The notes: generated by a model not told the origin, from the sequence alone. A DNA stretch of 64,000 nt from Bacteroidia bacterium (GCA_025454975.1 JALONK010000014.1:1-64000); one strand, 5' to 3'. Positions 17,950 through 27,880 are shown, counted from the first letter of the stretch. Numbers and translations: made by a program.

Positions 17950-18936
17950 TTGAAAAAGCTACCTGACATAAATGAATGGAGCAATGCTATTATAGGTGGT
18001 GATATCGCTTACTTAAGCAGAGGCATAACCTTGGTTGAAAGCACACTATCCGAACATCAACAACTTGCTGAACAATTGTTGGAATTGTGTTTACCACATG
18101 CAGGAAAATCAATTCGCATCGGCATCACCGGTGTTCCGGGAGTTGGTAAAAGTTCGTTTATCGAAAAATTTGGTGTGTATTTAGCCGATACTTTACAAAA
18201 AAAAGTCGCCGTATTAGCCATTGATCCCACCAGCAGTAAATCGAAAGGAAGCATACTTGGTGATAAAACCCGCATGGAGCAATTGGCTATTCATCCCCGA
18301 GCTTTTATCAGACCGAGTGCAGCAGGAGAATCGTTAGGCGGAGTAGCGAGAAAAACACGAGAAAGCATTTATTTGTGTGAAGCTGCAGGGTACGAAATTA
18401 TTTTAGTAGAAACCGTAGGGGTTGGACAATCAGAAACCATGGTGCATGGTATGGTTGATTTCTTTTTGTTATTGATGTTATCAGGAGCAGGAGATGAATT
18501 ACAAGGCATAAAGCGCGGAATTATGGAAATGGCTGATGCATTAATTATTACAAAGGCCGATGGAGAAAATAAATTAAAAGCAAAAACTGCAGCCACTGAA
18601 TATAAGCGAGCCCTTCATTTATTACCTGCGCACGAAGCCGGATGGATTCCTGAAACTTCCATTTGCTCGTCGCTAACGGGCGAAGGCATTGATGAGGTAT
18701 GGAATATTATTGATAAATATTTCAGACACACTAACCTTAATGGTTATTTTGAGGCCAAAAGAAAACAACAAGCCATATTTTGGATGAATGAAACCATACA
18801 CAATGGTGTGATGGAATGGTTTAAACAATTACCTGACTTAAATAATAAACTTGAAGAAATAACCAAACAAGTGCAGGAGGGCAAAATAACATCATACGCT
18901 GCTGCTAAACATCTGCTTAAACAACTTCCTGTATAA
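17950..18936 (+). CDS. meaB: MeaB/ArgK-type GTPase, methylmalonyl-CoA mutase chaperone
   Basis: 328-aa G3E-family GTPase that loads and protects the cobalamin cofactor of the mutase. The P-loop is GITGVPGVGKSSF (about 58-70). Other marks are VLAIDPTSSKSKGSILGDKTRM (in two parts), the Walker B/switch block ILVETVGVGQSE, and the base-specificity motif ITKADG. The annotation 'LAO/AO transport kinase ArgK' used for this family is outdated. It starts with TTG at 17950, 4 bp after the mutB stop; no in-frame ATG lies nearby. It completes the operon: membrane protein, mutA, mutB, meaB. Confidence 0.95.
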   Translation: MKKLPDINEWSNAIIGGDIAYLSRGITLVESTLSEHQQLAEQLLELCLPHAGKSIRIGITGVPGVGKSSFIEKFGVYLADTLQKKVAVLAIDPTSSKSKGSILGDKTRMEQLAIHPRAFIRPSAAGESLGGVARKTRESIYLCEAAGYEIILVETVGVGQSETMVHGMVDFFLLLMLSGAGDELQGIKRGIMEMADALIITKADGENKLKAKTAATEYKRALHLLPAHEAGWIPETSICSSLTGEGIDEVWNIIDKYFRHTNLNGYFEAKRKQQAIFWMNETIHNGVMEWFKQLPDLNNKLEEITKQVQEGKITSYAAAKHLLKQLPV

Positions 18937-18989
18937 TAAAACATTTCAATAATTTACCATTGAATCAGATTAATTATTTTGCTTTACAA

Positions 18990-19748
18990 ATGAAGAGAAC
19001 CCTATACATATATATCAGCCTTACGTTGGTTATTGCATATACCTCATGTATAAACCAATTTAAGGTTACACATAAGAAAACAACCAATATGGTTGTAAAG
19101 GAAGATCAGCAGATTTCAGGTGATAGCTCTATTATACAATTGATCAGTCCTTATAAAAATAAATTAGATGTTTTAATGAATGAGGTGATAGGACGCACCA
19201 ATACTGATTTAGTAAAAGCAATGCCATTGGCAGGGCTTGGAAATATGGCGGCTGACGCATGTTTAACCGGTGCTCAAAAGCATACGTCAACACCGGTTGA
19301 TTTTGCTGTATTAAATAGCGGTGGCATTCGTATTCCTTCAATTAACAAAGGAGCAATAACTGTAGGACAGATTTATGAGTTGATGCCATTTGATAACCAA
19401 ATTGTGGTGGTAGAATTGAAAGGTGCTGATTGTGAGTTATTATTTGAGTGGATCACTAAATGGAAAGGAGCACCGGTAAGCAAATTAAACATGAAAATAG
19501 ATTCAGGAAAATATAGTGCGGTATTTATTAATGGTGAACCCTTTGACAAAAATAAAACATATAGGGTAGCCACTACTGATTTTATTGCTAATGGTGGCGA
19601 TGGAGCAACTTTTTTTGCCAATGGAAAAACGATTGCTACATCATATAAATTAAGAGACGCCATTATCGCTTACATAAGAACTATTGGTGAGTTAACAACA
19701 AACTACAACGAAAGGATTACCGACAATGAAAAGAAGAGAATGGATTAA
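18990..19748 (+). CDS. 5'-nucleotidase C-terminal domain lipoprotein
   Basis: 252 aa. The start at 18990 gives a lipoprotein signal (MKRTLYIYISLTLVIAYTSC). The rest matches only the C-terminal, substrate-specificity domain of UshA-type 5'-nucleotidases: LGNMAADACLTGA, FAVLNSGGIR, then ELMPFDNQIVVVELKG, and TDFIANGGDGATFF. The catalytic metallophosphatase domain is not in this protein but in the next gene, which overlaps its end by 23 bp. The normal order of the two domains (catalytic first) is therefore reversed along the DNA. Likely a periplasmic or surface-anchored half of a two-piece nucleotidase. Confidence 0.86.
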   Translation: MKRTLYIYISLTLVIAYTSCINQFKVTHKKTTNMVVKEDQQISGDSSIIQLISPYKNKLDVLMNEVIGRTNTDLVKAMPLAGLGNMAADACLTGAQKHTSTPVDFAVLNSGGIRIPSINKGAITVGQIYELMPFDNQIVVVELKGADCELLFEWITKWKGAPVSKLNMKIDSGKYSAVFINGEPFDKNKTYRVATTDFIANGGDGATFFANGKTIATSYKLRDAIIAYIRTIGELTTNYNERITDNEKKRMD

Positions 19749-20655
19749 AACCACGGTTACTTTGGGTACTTTCAGTTTATTGTCCTCATTATCAGAGGTA
19801 GCAGAAGCAGAGGAAACAGCAACTGTGATAACCATTTTACATACCAACGATTGGCACAGTAGAATTGAGCCGTTCCCACCACAATCGGGAAAGTTTGCCG
19901 GACAAGGAGGTGCAGCGGCACGAGCAGCAATTATTGAACGCATAAGAAAAGAACAAAAGCATGTGATATTATTAGATGCCGGAGATATTTTTCAAGGTAC
20001 ACCATATTTTAACTTTTTTGAAGGCGAATTAGAATATAAACTAATGACAGCCATGGGCTATGATGCTGCAACTTTAGGTAATCACGATTTTGACAATGGG
20101 ATTGAAGGCATTTTAAAACAGATGAAGCATGCCGAATTTGAATTAATTAACTGTAATTATGATTTTAATGACACGTTGTTAGCATCCAAAATCAAGCCTT
20201 ATAAAATTATTCAAAAAGGAGGCGTTAAAATAGGAATAATTGGTGTAGGTATAAACTTGAATGGATTAGTTCCTAACGAATTGTGGAAAGGAATAATTTA
20301 TCGTGATCCTGTATTTTATGCCAATCAATTTGCGCGTGAGTTAAAACATCAAAAAGGATGTGATTTTGTGATTTGTTTATCACATTTAGGGTATGAATAT
20401 CAGGATGGTAAAATAAGCGACAAAAAACTTGCCGCACAATCGAGCGATATTGATATAATTTTAGGTGGTCATACACATACTTTTTTACCTGAACCTGTAA
20501 GTGTACTAAATACACTTAATAGACAGGTGCTTGTAAATCAAGTGGGTTGGGCCGGACTTCAACTTGGCAGAATAGATGTTACCTTCGACAAAAGGAAGAA
20601 GCCTGTAAATACTGGTGTTTCGAGCGTTTTAGACGTATTTGAAAATAATGGATAA
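19726..20655 (+). CDS. 5'-nucleotidase/2',3'-cyclic phosphodiesterase catalytic half (metallophosphatase), Tat-exported
   Basis: 309 aa. A twin-arginine signal (MKRREWIKTT... ending LSEVAEA) is followed by a complete calcineurin-like phosphoesterase domain. Metal-binding motifs are LHTNDWHSRIEP (D-x-H), LLDAGDIFQGTP (GD), TLGNHDFDNG (GNHD), CLSHLGYE and ILGGHTHT (GHTH). It should release phosphate from nucleotides in the periplasm using two metal ions. The substrate-binding domain is supplied by the upstream gene. Tat export suggests the metal site is loaded and folded in the cytoplasm, while the partner is a Sec lipoprotein. Confidence 0.9.
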   Translation: MKRREWIKTTVTLGTFSLLSSLSEVAEAEETATVITILHTNDWHSRIEPFPPQSGKFAGQGGAAARAAIIERIRKEQKHVILLDAGDIFQGTPYFNFFEGELEYKLMTAMGYDAATLGNHDFDNGIEGILKQMKHAEFELINCNYDFNDTLLASKIKPYKIIQKGGVKIGIIGVGINLNGLVPNELWKGIIYRDPVFYANQFARELKHQKGCDFVICLSHLGYEYQDGKISDKKLAAQSSDIDIILGGHTHTFLPEPVSVLNTLNRQVLVNQVGWAGLQLGRIDVTFDKRKKPVNTGVSSVLDVFENNG

Positions 20656-20885
20656 AAAAGTTGATAAGTGTAGAATCAAGTGTAATTTATTCACACAAAC
20701 TGAATGCTTATGCACAATAAAATTTAGAAAGTAATTCAGATTAAAAATTTATAATCTTAATCAAAAAACAACAATAACAAGCACTTACAAATAATGTGAG
20801 GTTAACTATAAAAAAACAGCACAAAAAAAATTTTTTTATTCACAAATAATAGTTCATTTTCACAAACGAAAAGAGTATTGAATTT
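20656..20885 (+). other. DnaA-box cluster upstream of dnaA (candidate oriC or autoregulatory region)
   Basis: Three exact TTATNCACA nonamers on the same strand lie in 230 bp: 20687-20695 (TTATTCACA), 20708-20716 (TTATGCACA) and 20836-20844 (TTATTCACA). The first two start 21 bp apart, two helical turns. Between and after them the DNA is very A+T rich, with A-tracts and T-tracts at about 20813-20839 that could serve as an unwinding element. DnaA boxes directly ahead of dnaA mark either the replication origin or autoregulation of the gene. Sequence alone cannot decide between them. Confidence 0.6.
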
Positions 20886-22322
20886 ATGAACGAAAAATCT
20901 GCTGAAAGTGTTTGGAATAACTGCCTAAAATTGATTCAGGATAATGTATCCCCACAAAGTTTTAAAACTTGGTTTGAACCGATAAAACCGGTAAAACTGG
21001 ATAACAAAATTTTGACTATACAAGTTCCAAGTCAGTTTTTTTATGAGTGGTTGGAAGAACACTATGTGACTTTATTGAAAAAAACATTAAAACAAGAATT
21101 AGGACCCGGCTCCCGTTTGGAGTACAATATCATAGTTGAAAGCAGCAGTAACAATGCCAATCCATACGTTGTAAATATTCCGGGAAGCAACAGCCATAAA
21201 AGTGAAACACAGAATGTAGGGATGCCGCTGAATTTAACCAGCAACATCAAAAATCCTTTTATAATTCCGGGATTAAAGAAATTAAACATTGACAGCAATT
21301 TAAATCCTTCATTAAACTTTGATACATTTATAGAAGGCGATTGCAATCGTTTGGCACGCTCGGCAGGATATGCAGTAGCAAACAAACCCGGTGGAACATC
21401 ATTTAACCCATTGATGATATTTAGTGAAACCGGATTGGGTAAAACCCACTTGGTTCAGGCCATCGGTAACATGATTAAACAAAACAGCAAAAATAAAATC
21501 GTGCTGTATCTTCCGGTAGAAAAATTTACCAACCAATTCGTTGATGCAGTTAGAAATAATAGTCAACAAGATTTCCTAAACTTCTATCAAAACATTGACG
21601 TACTTATTGTTGATGATGTACAGTTCTTAGAAAACAAACAAAAAACGCAAGAGATATTCTTCACCATCTTCAATCATTTACATCAACAAGGAAAACAAAT
21701 AATTTTAACCAGCGATCGTGCACCTAAAGATTTAAAAGGAATGGACGAGCGTTTGTTATCAAGATTTAAATGGGGTTTATCTTGCGATTTGCAACAACCT
21801 GACTTCGAAACACGATTAGCTATTCTTGAACACATGATGTACAATGATGGCATTACTTTAAGCAGAGAAGTAGTAGAATATGTTGCGCATAATATCAATA
21901 ATAATATTCGAGAGTTAAGAGGTGCTTTAGTTTCATTGCTTGCCCAAGCATCACTTAACCGTAAAGAAGTTACTTTAGAATTATCAAAACAGATTTTGAA
22001 AAATTTCGTGAAAAATTCATCACGCGAAATTTCTATTGAGTTTATTCAAAAGTTGGTATGTGATTATTTCAGCATTCCGGTTGATTTAGTAAAATCAAAA
22101 ACTCGTAAACGTGAAATTGTTCAAGCCCGTCAAATCAGTATGTTTTACGCTAAAGATTTAACCAAGGCTTCTTTAAAAACCATTGGTATGCACTTTGGTG
22201 GAAGAGACCACTCAACTGTTATTCACGCTTGCCAAACGGTGAACGACCTAATAGAAACTGATAAAAAGTTTAAAGCAGATATTGAAGAAATTGGAAAAAG
22301 AATAAAAATAAATTTGGTATAA
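20886..22322 (+). CDS. dnaA: Chromosomal replication initiator protein DnaA
   Basis: 478-aa AAA+ initiator. Domain I (1-~85) begins AESVWNNCLKLIQDNVS and has the WFEPI block used for DnaB and self contacts. A Ser/Asn-rich linker (~85-135) follows. Domain III carries Walker A GLGKTHLV (about 183-190), Walker B VLIVDDVQFLENK (about 239-251) and sensor II RELRGAL. Domain IV has the DnaA-box-reading signature GGRDHSTVIHACQTV (about 438-452). It melts oriC and loads the replicative helicase. A hairpin terminator follows at 22341-22375, so it is transcribed alone. Confidence 0.98.
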   Translation: MNEKSAESVWNNCLKLIQDNVSPQSFKTWFEPIKPVKLDNKILTIQVPSQFFYEWLEEHYVTLLKKTLKQELGPGSRLEYNIIVESSSNNANPYVVNIPGSNSHKSETQNVGMPLNLTSNIKNPFIIPGLKKLNIDSNLNPSLNFDTFIEGDCNRLARSAGYAVANKPGGTSFNPLMIFSETGLGKTHLVQAIGNMIKQNSKNKIVLYLPVEKFTNQFVDAVRNNSQQDFLNFYQNIDVLIVDDVQFLENKQKTQEIFFTIFNHLHQQGKQIILTSDRAPKDLKGMDERLLSRFKWGLSCDLQQPDFETRLAILEHMMYNDGITLSREVVEYVAHNINNNIRELRGALVSLLAQASLNRKEVTLELSKQILKNFVKNSSREISIEFIQKLVCDYFSIPVDLVKSKTRKREIVQARQISMFYAKDLTKASLKTIGMHFGGRDHSTVIHACQTVNDLIETDKKFKADIEEIGKRIKINLV

Positions 22323-22340
22323 AACTACTTCACACATACT

Positions 22341-22375
22341 AAAAAGGCTGTATTGTTCATTCATACAGCCTTTTT
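22341..22375 (+). terminator. Rho-independent terminator of dnaA
   Basis: AAAAAGGCTGTAT (22341-22353), a 9-nt loop, then ATACAGCCTTTTT (22363-22375) and more T. This is a perfect 13-bp stem with a U-run, 18 bp after the dnaA stop. Confidence 0.9.
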
Positions 22376-22628
22376 CTTTTTTAATAGGTTCAACATTGGT
22401 TTTACCTAACAATATCAGCATCTGCCCATGATGTATAATTGAGAATACCTTATCTTACACTAACATAACTTACTGATATAGTTGAAACTGTTGTAATCAA
22501 ATTTATCTTGATATATTAGTTAATATAAAAAATAAAAATAGTACTACTTAAAATATAACCATATAAGAAACATAACTGTGCATATCGGGTGAATAATACT
22601 TCACATTGTACCTGTATACTTGTGGGCT
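22376..22628. other. Gap between dnaA terminator and tex
   Basis: About 250 bp of AT-rich DNA with no ORF, no further DnaA boxes and no clear promoter match. It presumably holds the tex promoter. Confidence 0.4.
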
Positions 22629-24767
22629 ATGCATGATTTAAATGTGACTATTCCCATATTGGCTAATGAACTGCGGTTGGGTATACAACAAATACGCAAC
22701 ACAATTAAAATGTTGGATGAAGGCAGCACTGTTCCTTTTATTTCAAGATACCGCAAGGAGGCTACCGGCAATTTAGATGAAACAGAAATTGAAGCTGTAA
22801 AAAAAGGAATTGAAAAACTGCGTGATATAGAAATCAGAAAGTTTTCGATTTTGCATACCATTGAAGAACAAGGTAAGCTCACAGATGAACTAAGACAAAG
22901 AATTGAAGCATGTTGGGATGCAAATATTTTGGAAGATATTTATTTGCCCTACAAACCTAAACGTAAAACTAAAGCAACGGTAGCAAGGGAGAAAGGACTT
23001 GAACCCTTAGCCACTTGGTTAATGGATGAACCTTCAGGAGATATATTTAACGAAGCTGCTAAATATGTGAACGAGGCTGTTGCTGATGAAGATGCTGCAT
23101 TGGAAGGTGCCAGAGATATAATTGCTGAATGGATAAATGAAAATGAATTTGCACGCGCAGCCATACGTTTACAATTTGAAAAACATGCTTTGATTAGTGC
23201 AAAAGTTGTAAAAAGTAAGGCAGAACAGGCAGCAAAGTATAATGATTATTTTGAGTATAGCGAACCGCTGGCCAAGTGTCCGTCACATCGTTTGTTGGCA
23301 GTATTCAGAGGTGAAGATGAAGGCTTTTTGCGAGTAGAAATTGCGCCGGATGAAGACCGAGCTTTGGAACAATTGGATAAGTTATTCATGAAGAAAAATA
23401 ACCAAGCCAGTGGCCATATTGCCGAAGCGATTGAAGATGCTTATGAAAGACTATTAGCTCCATCCATTGAAAATGAATTCAGATCATTAGCTAAACAAAA
23501 AGCAGACGATGAAGCCATTAGGGTGTTTGCAGAAAACCTGCGTCAATTATTGTTATCCTCTCCATTAGGGTCGAAGCGAATTATGGGTATAGATCCGGGT
23601 TATCGCAGCGGCTGTAAAGTAGTTTGTTTAAACGAAGAAGGTAAATTATTACATGATGAAGTAATTTATCCTCATCCACCACAACAAGATGTTAAAGAAG
23701 CCATTCAAACCATTAAACGTTTGGTTAAAGCGTTTAACATTGAAGCAATATCCGTTGGAAATGGAACTGCAGGAAGGGAAACAGAAGATTTGGTAAGGCG
23801 CATTATTTTTGATGAGGCCGTTGAAATTTATATGGTTAATGAGAGTGGTGCATCTGTTTATTCAGCATCAGAAGTAGCACGAGAAGAATTTCCTGATAAA
23901 GATGTAACGGTTAGAGGTGCTGTTTCAATAGGTCGACGATTGAGTGACCCTTTGGCTGAGCTAGTAAAAATTGATCCAAAATCAATTGGTGTTGGACAAT
24001 ACCAACATGATGTTGATCAAACTAAATTAAAGAAAAGTTTGGATGTGGTTGTTGAAAGTTGTGTAAACCTGGTGGGCGTAAATGTAAATACAGCAAGTAA
24101 AAGTTTATTAACCTACGTTTCAGGCTTGGGTCCTTCCCTAGCCCAAAACATCATTCAATACCGTAATGAAAATGGTGCATTTAAATCGCGCCAAGAGTTA
24201 AAGAAGGTTGCCAGATTAGGCGACAAAGCATTTGAACAATGTGCGGGCTTTTTACGCATTCCTCAAGCTAAAAACATATTGGATAATACGGCAGTGCATC
24301 CGGAGAGTTATTGGATTGTAGAAAATATGGCTAAAGATTTGGGTGCATCAGTTGCCGAATTGGTGAATAACGAATTGTTGAGAAAAAAAATCAACCCACA
24401 GCAGTATGTAAGTGAAAAAGCCGGACTACCAACAATAACAGATATTTTAAAAGAATTAGCAAAACCGGGTCGCGACCCACGAAGCAAGTTAGAGCAATTT
24501 CAGTTTGCAGATGTAAAAAAACCTGAAGACTTAACTACTGGAATGATTGTACCGGGAATAGTTACCAACATCACTAAGTTCGGTTGCTTTGTTGATATTG
24601 GCGTTAAGCAAGATGGATTAATTCATATCTCTGAATTAGCTGATAAATTTGTTAGCGATCCATCTGAGGTGGTGAAACTTCAACAGCAAGTAAAAGTAAA
24701 GGTGTTAGAGGTTGATTTAGGAAGGAAGCGAATCAGCTTAACCATGAAACCATCTGCAATGGTTTAG
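22629..24767 (+). CDS. tex: Tex-like RNA-binding transcription accessory protein
   Basis: 712 aa. Order of domains as in Tex: an N-terminal helical region (SRYRKEATGNLDE), a YqgF/RNase H-like domain (MGIDPGYRSGCKVV, about 318-331), helix-hairpin-helix repeats (GVNVNTASKSLLTYVSGLG), and a C-terminal S1 domain (GMIVPGIVTNITKFGCFVDIG, about 637-657, given here in outline). It binds nucleic acid and affects transcription and stress tolerance. The ATG at 22629 is chosen; a TTG three codons earlier is possible. Stands alone, converging with the surface protein gene 6 bp beyond its stop. Confidence 0.93.
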   Translation: MHDLNVTIPILANELRLGIQQIRNTIKMLDEGSTVPFISRYRKEATGNLDETEIEAVKKGIEKLRDIEIRKFSILHTIEEQGKLTDELRQRIEACWDANILEDIYLPYKPKRKTKATVAREKGLEPLATWLMDEPSGDIFNEAAKYVNEAVADEDAALEGARDIIAEWINENEFARAAIRLQFEKHALISAKVVKSKAEQAAKYNDYFEYSEPLAKCPSHRLLAVFRGEDEGFLRVEIAPDEDRALEQLDKLFMKKNNQASGHIAEAIEDAYERLLAPSIENEFRSLAKQKADDEAIRVFAENLRQLLLSSPLGSKRIMGIDPGYRSGCKVVCLNEEGKLLHDEVIYPHPPQQDVKEAIQTIKRLVKAFNIEAISVGNGTAGRETEDLVRRIIFDEAVEIYMVNESGASVYSASEVAREEFPDKDVTVRGAVSIGRRLSDPLAELVKIDPKSIGVGQYQHDVDQTKLKKSLDVVVESCVNLVGVNVNTASKSLLTYVSGLGPSLAQNIIQYRNENGAFKSRQELKKVARLGDKAFEQCAGFLRIPQAKNILDNTAVHPESYWIVENMAKDLGASVAELVNNELLRKKINPQQYVSEKAGLPTITDILKELAKPGRDPRSKLEQFQFADVKKPEDLTTGMIVPGIVTNITKFGCFVDIGVKQDGLIHISELADKFVSDPSEVVKLQQQVKVKVLEVDLGRKRISLTMKPSAMV

Positions 24768-24773
24768 CGATAT

Positions 24774-27182
24774 TTATCTAAGGATAGTGACGTTCCCGGT
24801 GGCATACCGAATGTCATTATCCCAACCGTCGTAGGTTATCGTATAAACATAGGTATCAGCCGCTAGTTCAGAGCCATCAACATTTAAACCATCCCACTTA
24901 TTATTTTTATCTCTTGTTTCAAACACCAATTTACCCCAACGGTTATATACTTTTAATACAAAATCCCTCACAAATACATCAGCAACATTCCAGGTATCAT
25001 TAATACCATCTCCATTTGGGGTAAAGGCATTTGGAATATAAACCTTAGGCATCTGAAATAAAGGTGTACGGTTGCTTCTACTAATGGCACGGTGATTAGA
25101 AGGCCAACCAATAGGAGTAAATTCTACATCAAGTTCATACAGATATCTTCCATCATCATAGTCTAAATTTTCATCAGCGGCAAATAACAAAGGATGATTA
25201 TATTTTCCTGTAAACAACCTTTCTGATTCAAACGGAGGATACTTCCATAAATTGAAGAAAACCTCTGATTCATCAGTGCGCGAAAAGGGAGTCCAAAATA
25301 ATTCATGGCGAAAAGGGAATGAATTCCCTTTAAGTAAGGTAGTACAAAATATTTCTCCGGCGGGACCATAATTGCCACACGTATCTAACATAACCAAATA
25401 ATAACAGTGGGAAGTATCATTCACCATTACCTTCTTATCCAAATAAGTAGTATCTGTTAGTTTAAGAAAATCCAATTCAACTACAAATTGATCCGGGGTT
25501 TGGTTTCTATAACCTTTCCATAAAAAGTATCTGGCAAAATCAAGTTCTTTGGTTTTATTCCAAATGATTTTTACGTTATCATTTTCAACCGTTACGTTAT
25601 ACATGTACTGTTTATCAGGCAATGCTTTAAGTTGATCAAATGTTCCTAAAGTATCAGAAGATAAACCTTCGAATCCACATACATTCTCTACACGAATCAT
25701 ATAACGATGATCAATATTGCGATGATTTTCGGCACGTTGATCATAATAAAAATTGGCTGTGCGATCGGCAATAGAATCTAATAAGTCGTACAAACCCGGA
25801 ATTGCAGCCGAACGATAGATATTATATTGTTTGTAATATGGAAAATTTCTGGCCGAATCACCGAAGTAAACTAAGGTTTCTTTATTATCCCTCAACTCAA
25901 TACATAACACATCAGTTTGAGGGTGCAAAGGCATTGGATTTACCTTAACTACAAAAGGATATTCAACTGTTTTTGGAATAGGACATCCCTTATCGGTTGC
26001 CACAACTTTAAAGGTATGAAATGGCTTTCCATGCAAATCACAATCTGTTTGAAAATTCCAATTATAGTTCACCTTTCTGGGAAAACGTTCGAATGCTGAA
26101 GTTAGTGCAGCTAAATTAGGTAATGTATTTGGCACAACAACATATACCGAATCCAAACTATCTTGATCGCTTACACTAATACCAAAAAAAGTTTTATTCG
26201 GAATGGTAACCTCAATGGTATCTTTATCCGTAGGCATTCCTCTCTCAAATAATTGCACCTCAGGAAATGTATTAGTAATACAATTAATTATGGTAAACTG
26301 TAATTCTAAATTTACATTGCCAATCTCTATTCCATCTCTATACTCACGAACTTTTATTGCAATTACGTAAACTCCCGTTTCTGATGGTTTTACTTTAAGC
26401 ACTCCTGTGTTTAATCCTATACCTAAGGGTGGAGAACCTTTTATGGAAGTTCTGGCCCCATAACCCGGAAGCCAAGTAATAGGTTCATACGGGCCTGCAT
26501 TTAAAATTGGTTCACCAAACATCTCCGAATTTGGATTATCACGTGTTAGTGTTCCATTCACAGGAGTTATCATTTCATAGGTAATTGAATCGCCATCGGC
26601 ATCGGTAAATTCCAGAGGATAATTAAAAACATTATCAATACATAGGACCGTAAATGGATTATTTACCAATCGAGGTGTTGAATTAACATATCGTTTCGGT
26701 GAAGGTATTTCGGCGTAAAAAGCCATGCTTGCACTTCCCGGTTGTTGAATATTTTCAATAATGTTATTTCTACAACACCTTTCCCAACTGATATAATAAC
26801 CACTATCGTTATTATAAAGCAATGGGTTAAGCGATATGACTTTTGAATATATTGCTTTTTCAGTGCATCCGGGAACAGGTATAGCGCATTTTGGTAGGCT
26901 AGGGTTAATGCGAGAAACTAAATTACGGTTTAAAGGGATTCCAACCGAATCTATTAATGCATTATTTTCTTTCGAATAAATGCCGATATACAGAGGGTCA
27001 TTAAAATCAGCCTGTCCATTTATACAATCTCTATATACAACTAAAGTTATTCTATAGTTATTAGCACCTAATGATTGCAAATCAAATCCACCACCTACAA
27101 TATGCGTTGCCTGTACCCTAGTAAAAAAAGCACTAAGAAGTAGAATACCCAACAGTTTGATATGACTAATTGATTGTTTCAA
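24774..27182 (-). CDS. Gliding-motility/T9SS type B sorting-domain surface protein
   Basis: About 802 aa. Signal peptide KQSISHIKLLGILLLSAFF...QA, then a mature protein starting THIVGGGFDLQSL. The N-terminal ~300 residues are beta-rich; the middle holds fibronectin-like segments (around 430-640). The last ~90 residues are a CHU_C domain with the hallmark IPNAFTPNGDGINDTW, then VYNRWGKLVFE and WDGLNVDGSELAADTYVY. That domain directs secretion through the type IX system. No in-frame ATG exists near the 5' end. The TTG at 27182 puts the signal peptide at the terminus; a TTG at 27239 would add 19 residues. Likely a large adhesin or surface-scaffold protein; ligand unknown. Confidence 0.85.
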   Translation of the reverse strand: MKQSISHIKLLGILLLSAFFTRVQATHIVGGGFDLQSLGANNYRITLVVYRDCINGQADFNDPLYIGIYSKENNALIDSVGIPLNRNLVSRINPSLPKCAIPVPGCTEKAIYSKVISLNPLLYNNDSGYYISWERCCRNNIIENIQQPGSASMAFYAEIPSPKRYVNSTPRLVNNPFTVLCIDNVFNYPLEFTDADGDSITYEMITPVNGTLTRDNPNSEMFGEPILNAGPYEPITWLPGYGARTSIKGSPPLGIGLNTGVLKVKPSETGVYVIAIKVREYRDGIEIGNVNLELQFTIINCITNTFPEVQLFERGMPTDKDTIEVTIPNKTFFGISVSDQDSLDSVYVVVPNTLPNLAALTSAFERFPRKVNYNWNFQTDCDLHGKPFHTFKVVATDKGCPIPKTVEYPFVVKVNPMPLHPQTDVLCIELRDNKETLVYFGDSARNFPYYKQYNIYRSAAIPGLYDLLDSIADRTANFYYDQRAENHRNIDHRYMIRVENVCGFEGLSSDTLGTFDQLKALPDKQYMYNVTVENDNVKIIWNKTKELDFARYFLWKGYRNQTPDQFVVELDFLKLTDTTYLDKKVMVNDTSHCYYLVMLDTCGNYGPAGEIFCTTLLKGNSFPFRHELFWTPFSRTDESEVFFNLWKYPPFESERLFTGKYNHPLLFAADENLDYDDGRYLYELDVEFTPIGWPSNHRAISRSNRTPLFQMPKVYIPNAFTPNGDGINDTWNVADVFVRDFVLKVYNRWGKLVFETRDKNNKWDGLNVDGSELAADTYVYTITYDGWDNDIRYATGNVTILR

Positions 27183-27432
27183 GTTATTAATAGACAATGC
27201 AATATAGTAATAAGTTTTTATTAGAGGGTAAAACAGCAACTTATATATTGATTATTGCTTTTCTTTACATTACTATGATTAATTAATTGATTACCTTAAT
27301 ATTGTTAAATCATAAGGCTAGTAGGGTAAATTGAATTTATGAAAACACAATTAAAACATCAATCCAATCAAAGTTATTCGGTGATAAATAAAATTTGTTT
27401 TTGTAAAAGTTAATATTAAATTGCCTATATCT

Positions 27433-27858
27433 ATGAAAAAAATAACAATGGCCCTAATGTTTCTGGTAAGCTGGGCTCTTACTGGAACTACCGAAGTAAA
27501 AGCTGAAACTTACTTCCTTAATGACCAAAACGTAGAAGCAGTTTTTGCACAATCAGATGTTGCACCATTAGCTGCTGAAGCAATCAACCTAGCAATCCCG
27601 GGAAATTTTGCTGAAGCAACTACCAAGATGGGAAGCAAAAACGGATGGGTAGCATTCGCTTTAGCGTTTGTTGTTGGAAATTTAGGTATTCACCGCTTTT
27701 ACCTAGGAACTAAAACATTTACCGGAATTGGTTACATCTTAACCTGTGGCGGTATTTTCGGCATCGTACCTTTTGTTGATTGGATCTTACTTTTAGTAGG
27801 TGCAATCAAAGGAGATATTAGCGATTACGAAGACAATTCTAAATTCTTCATGTGGTAA
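27433..27858 (+). CDS. TM2-domain membrane protein with signal peptide
   Basis: 141 aa. It starts with a signal peptide (MKKITMALMFLVSWALTGTTEVKA), then a ~50-residue linker and a TM2 domain. Two membrane helices (VAFALAFVVGNLGIHRFYLG and TGIGYILTCGG...DWILLLVGAI) are joined by the family's HRFYLG turn. The function of TM2 proteins in Bacteroidota is not established; several sit beside secretion or cell-envelope genes. A strong bidirectional terminator follows its stop. The ATG at 27433 is taken rather than the TTG at 27421. Confidence 0.8.
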   Translation: MKKITMALMFLVSWALTGTTEVKAETYFLNDQNVEAVFAQSDVAPLAAEAINLAIPGNFAEATTKMGSKNGWVAFALAFVVGNLGIHRFYLGTKTFTGIGYILTCGGIFGIVPFVDWILLLVGAIKGDISDYEDNSKFFMW

Positions 27859-27880
27859 CACTTGTTTGAATGAAAAGGAA

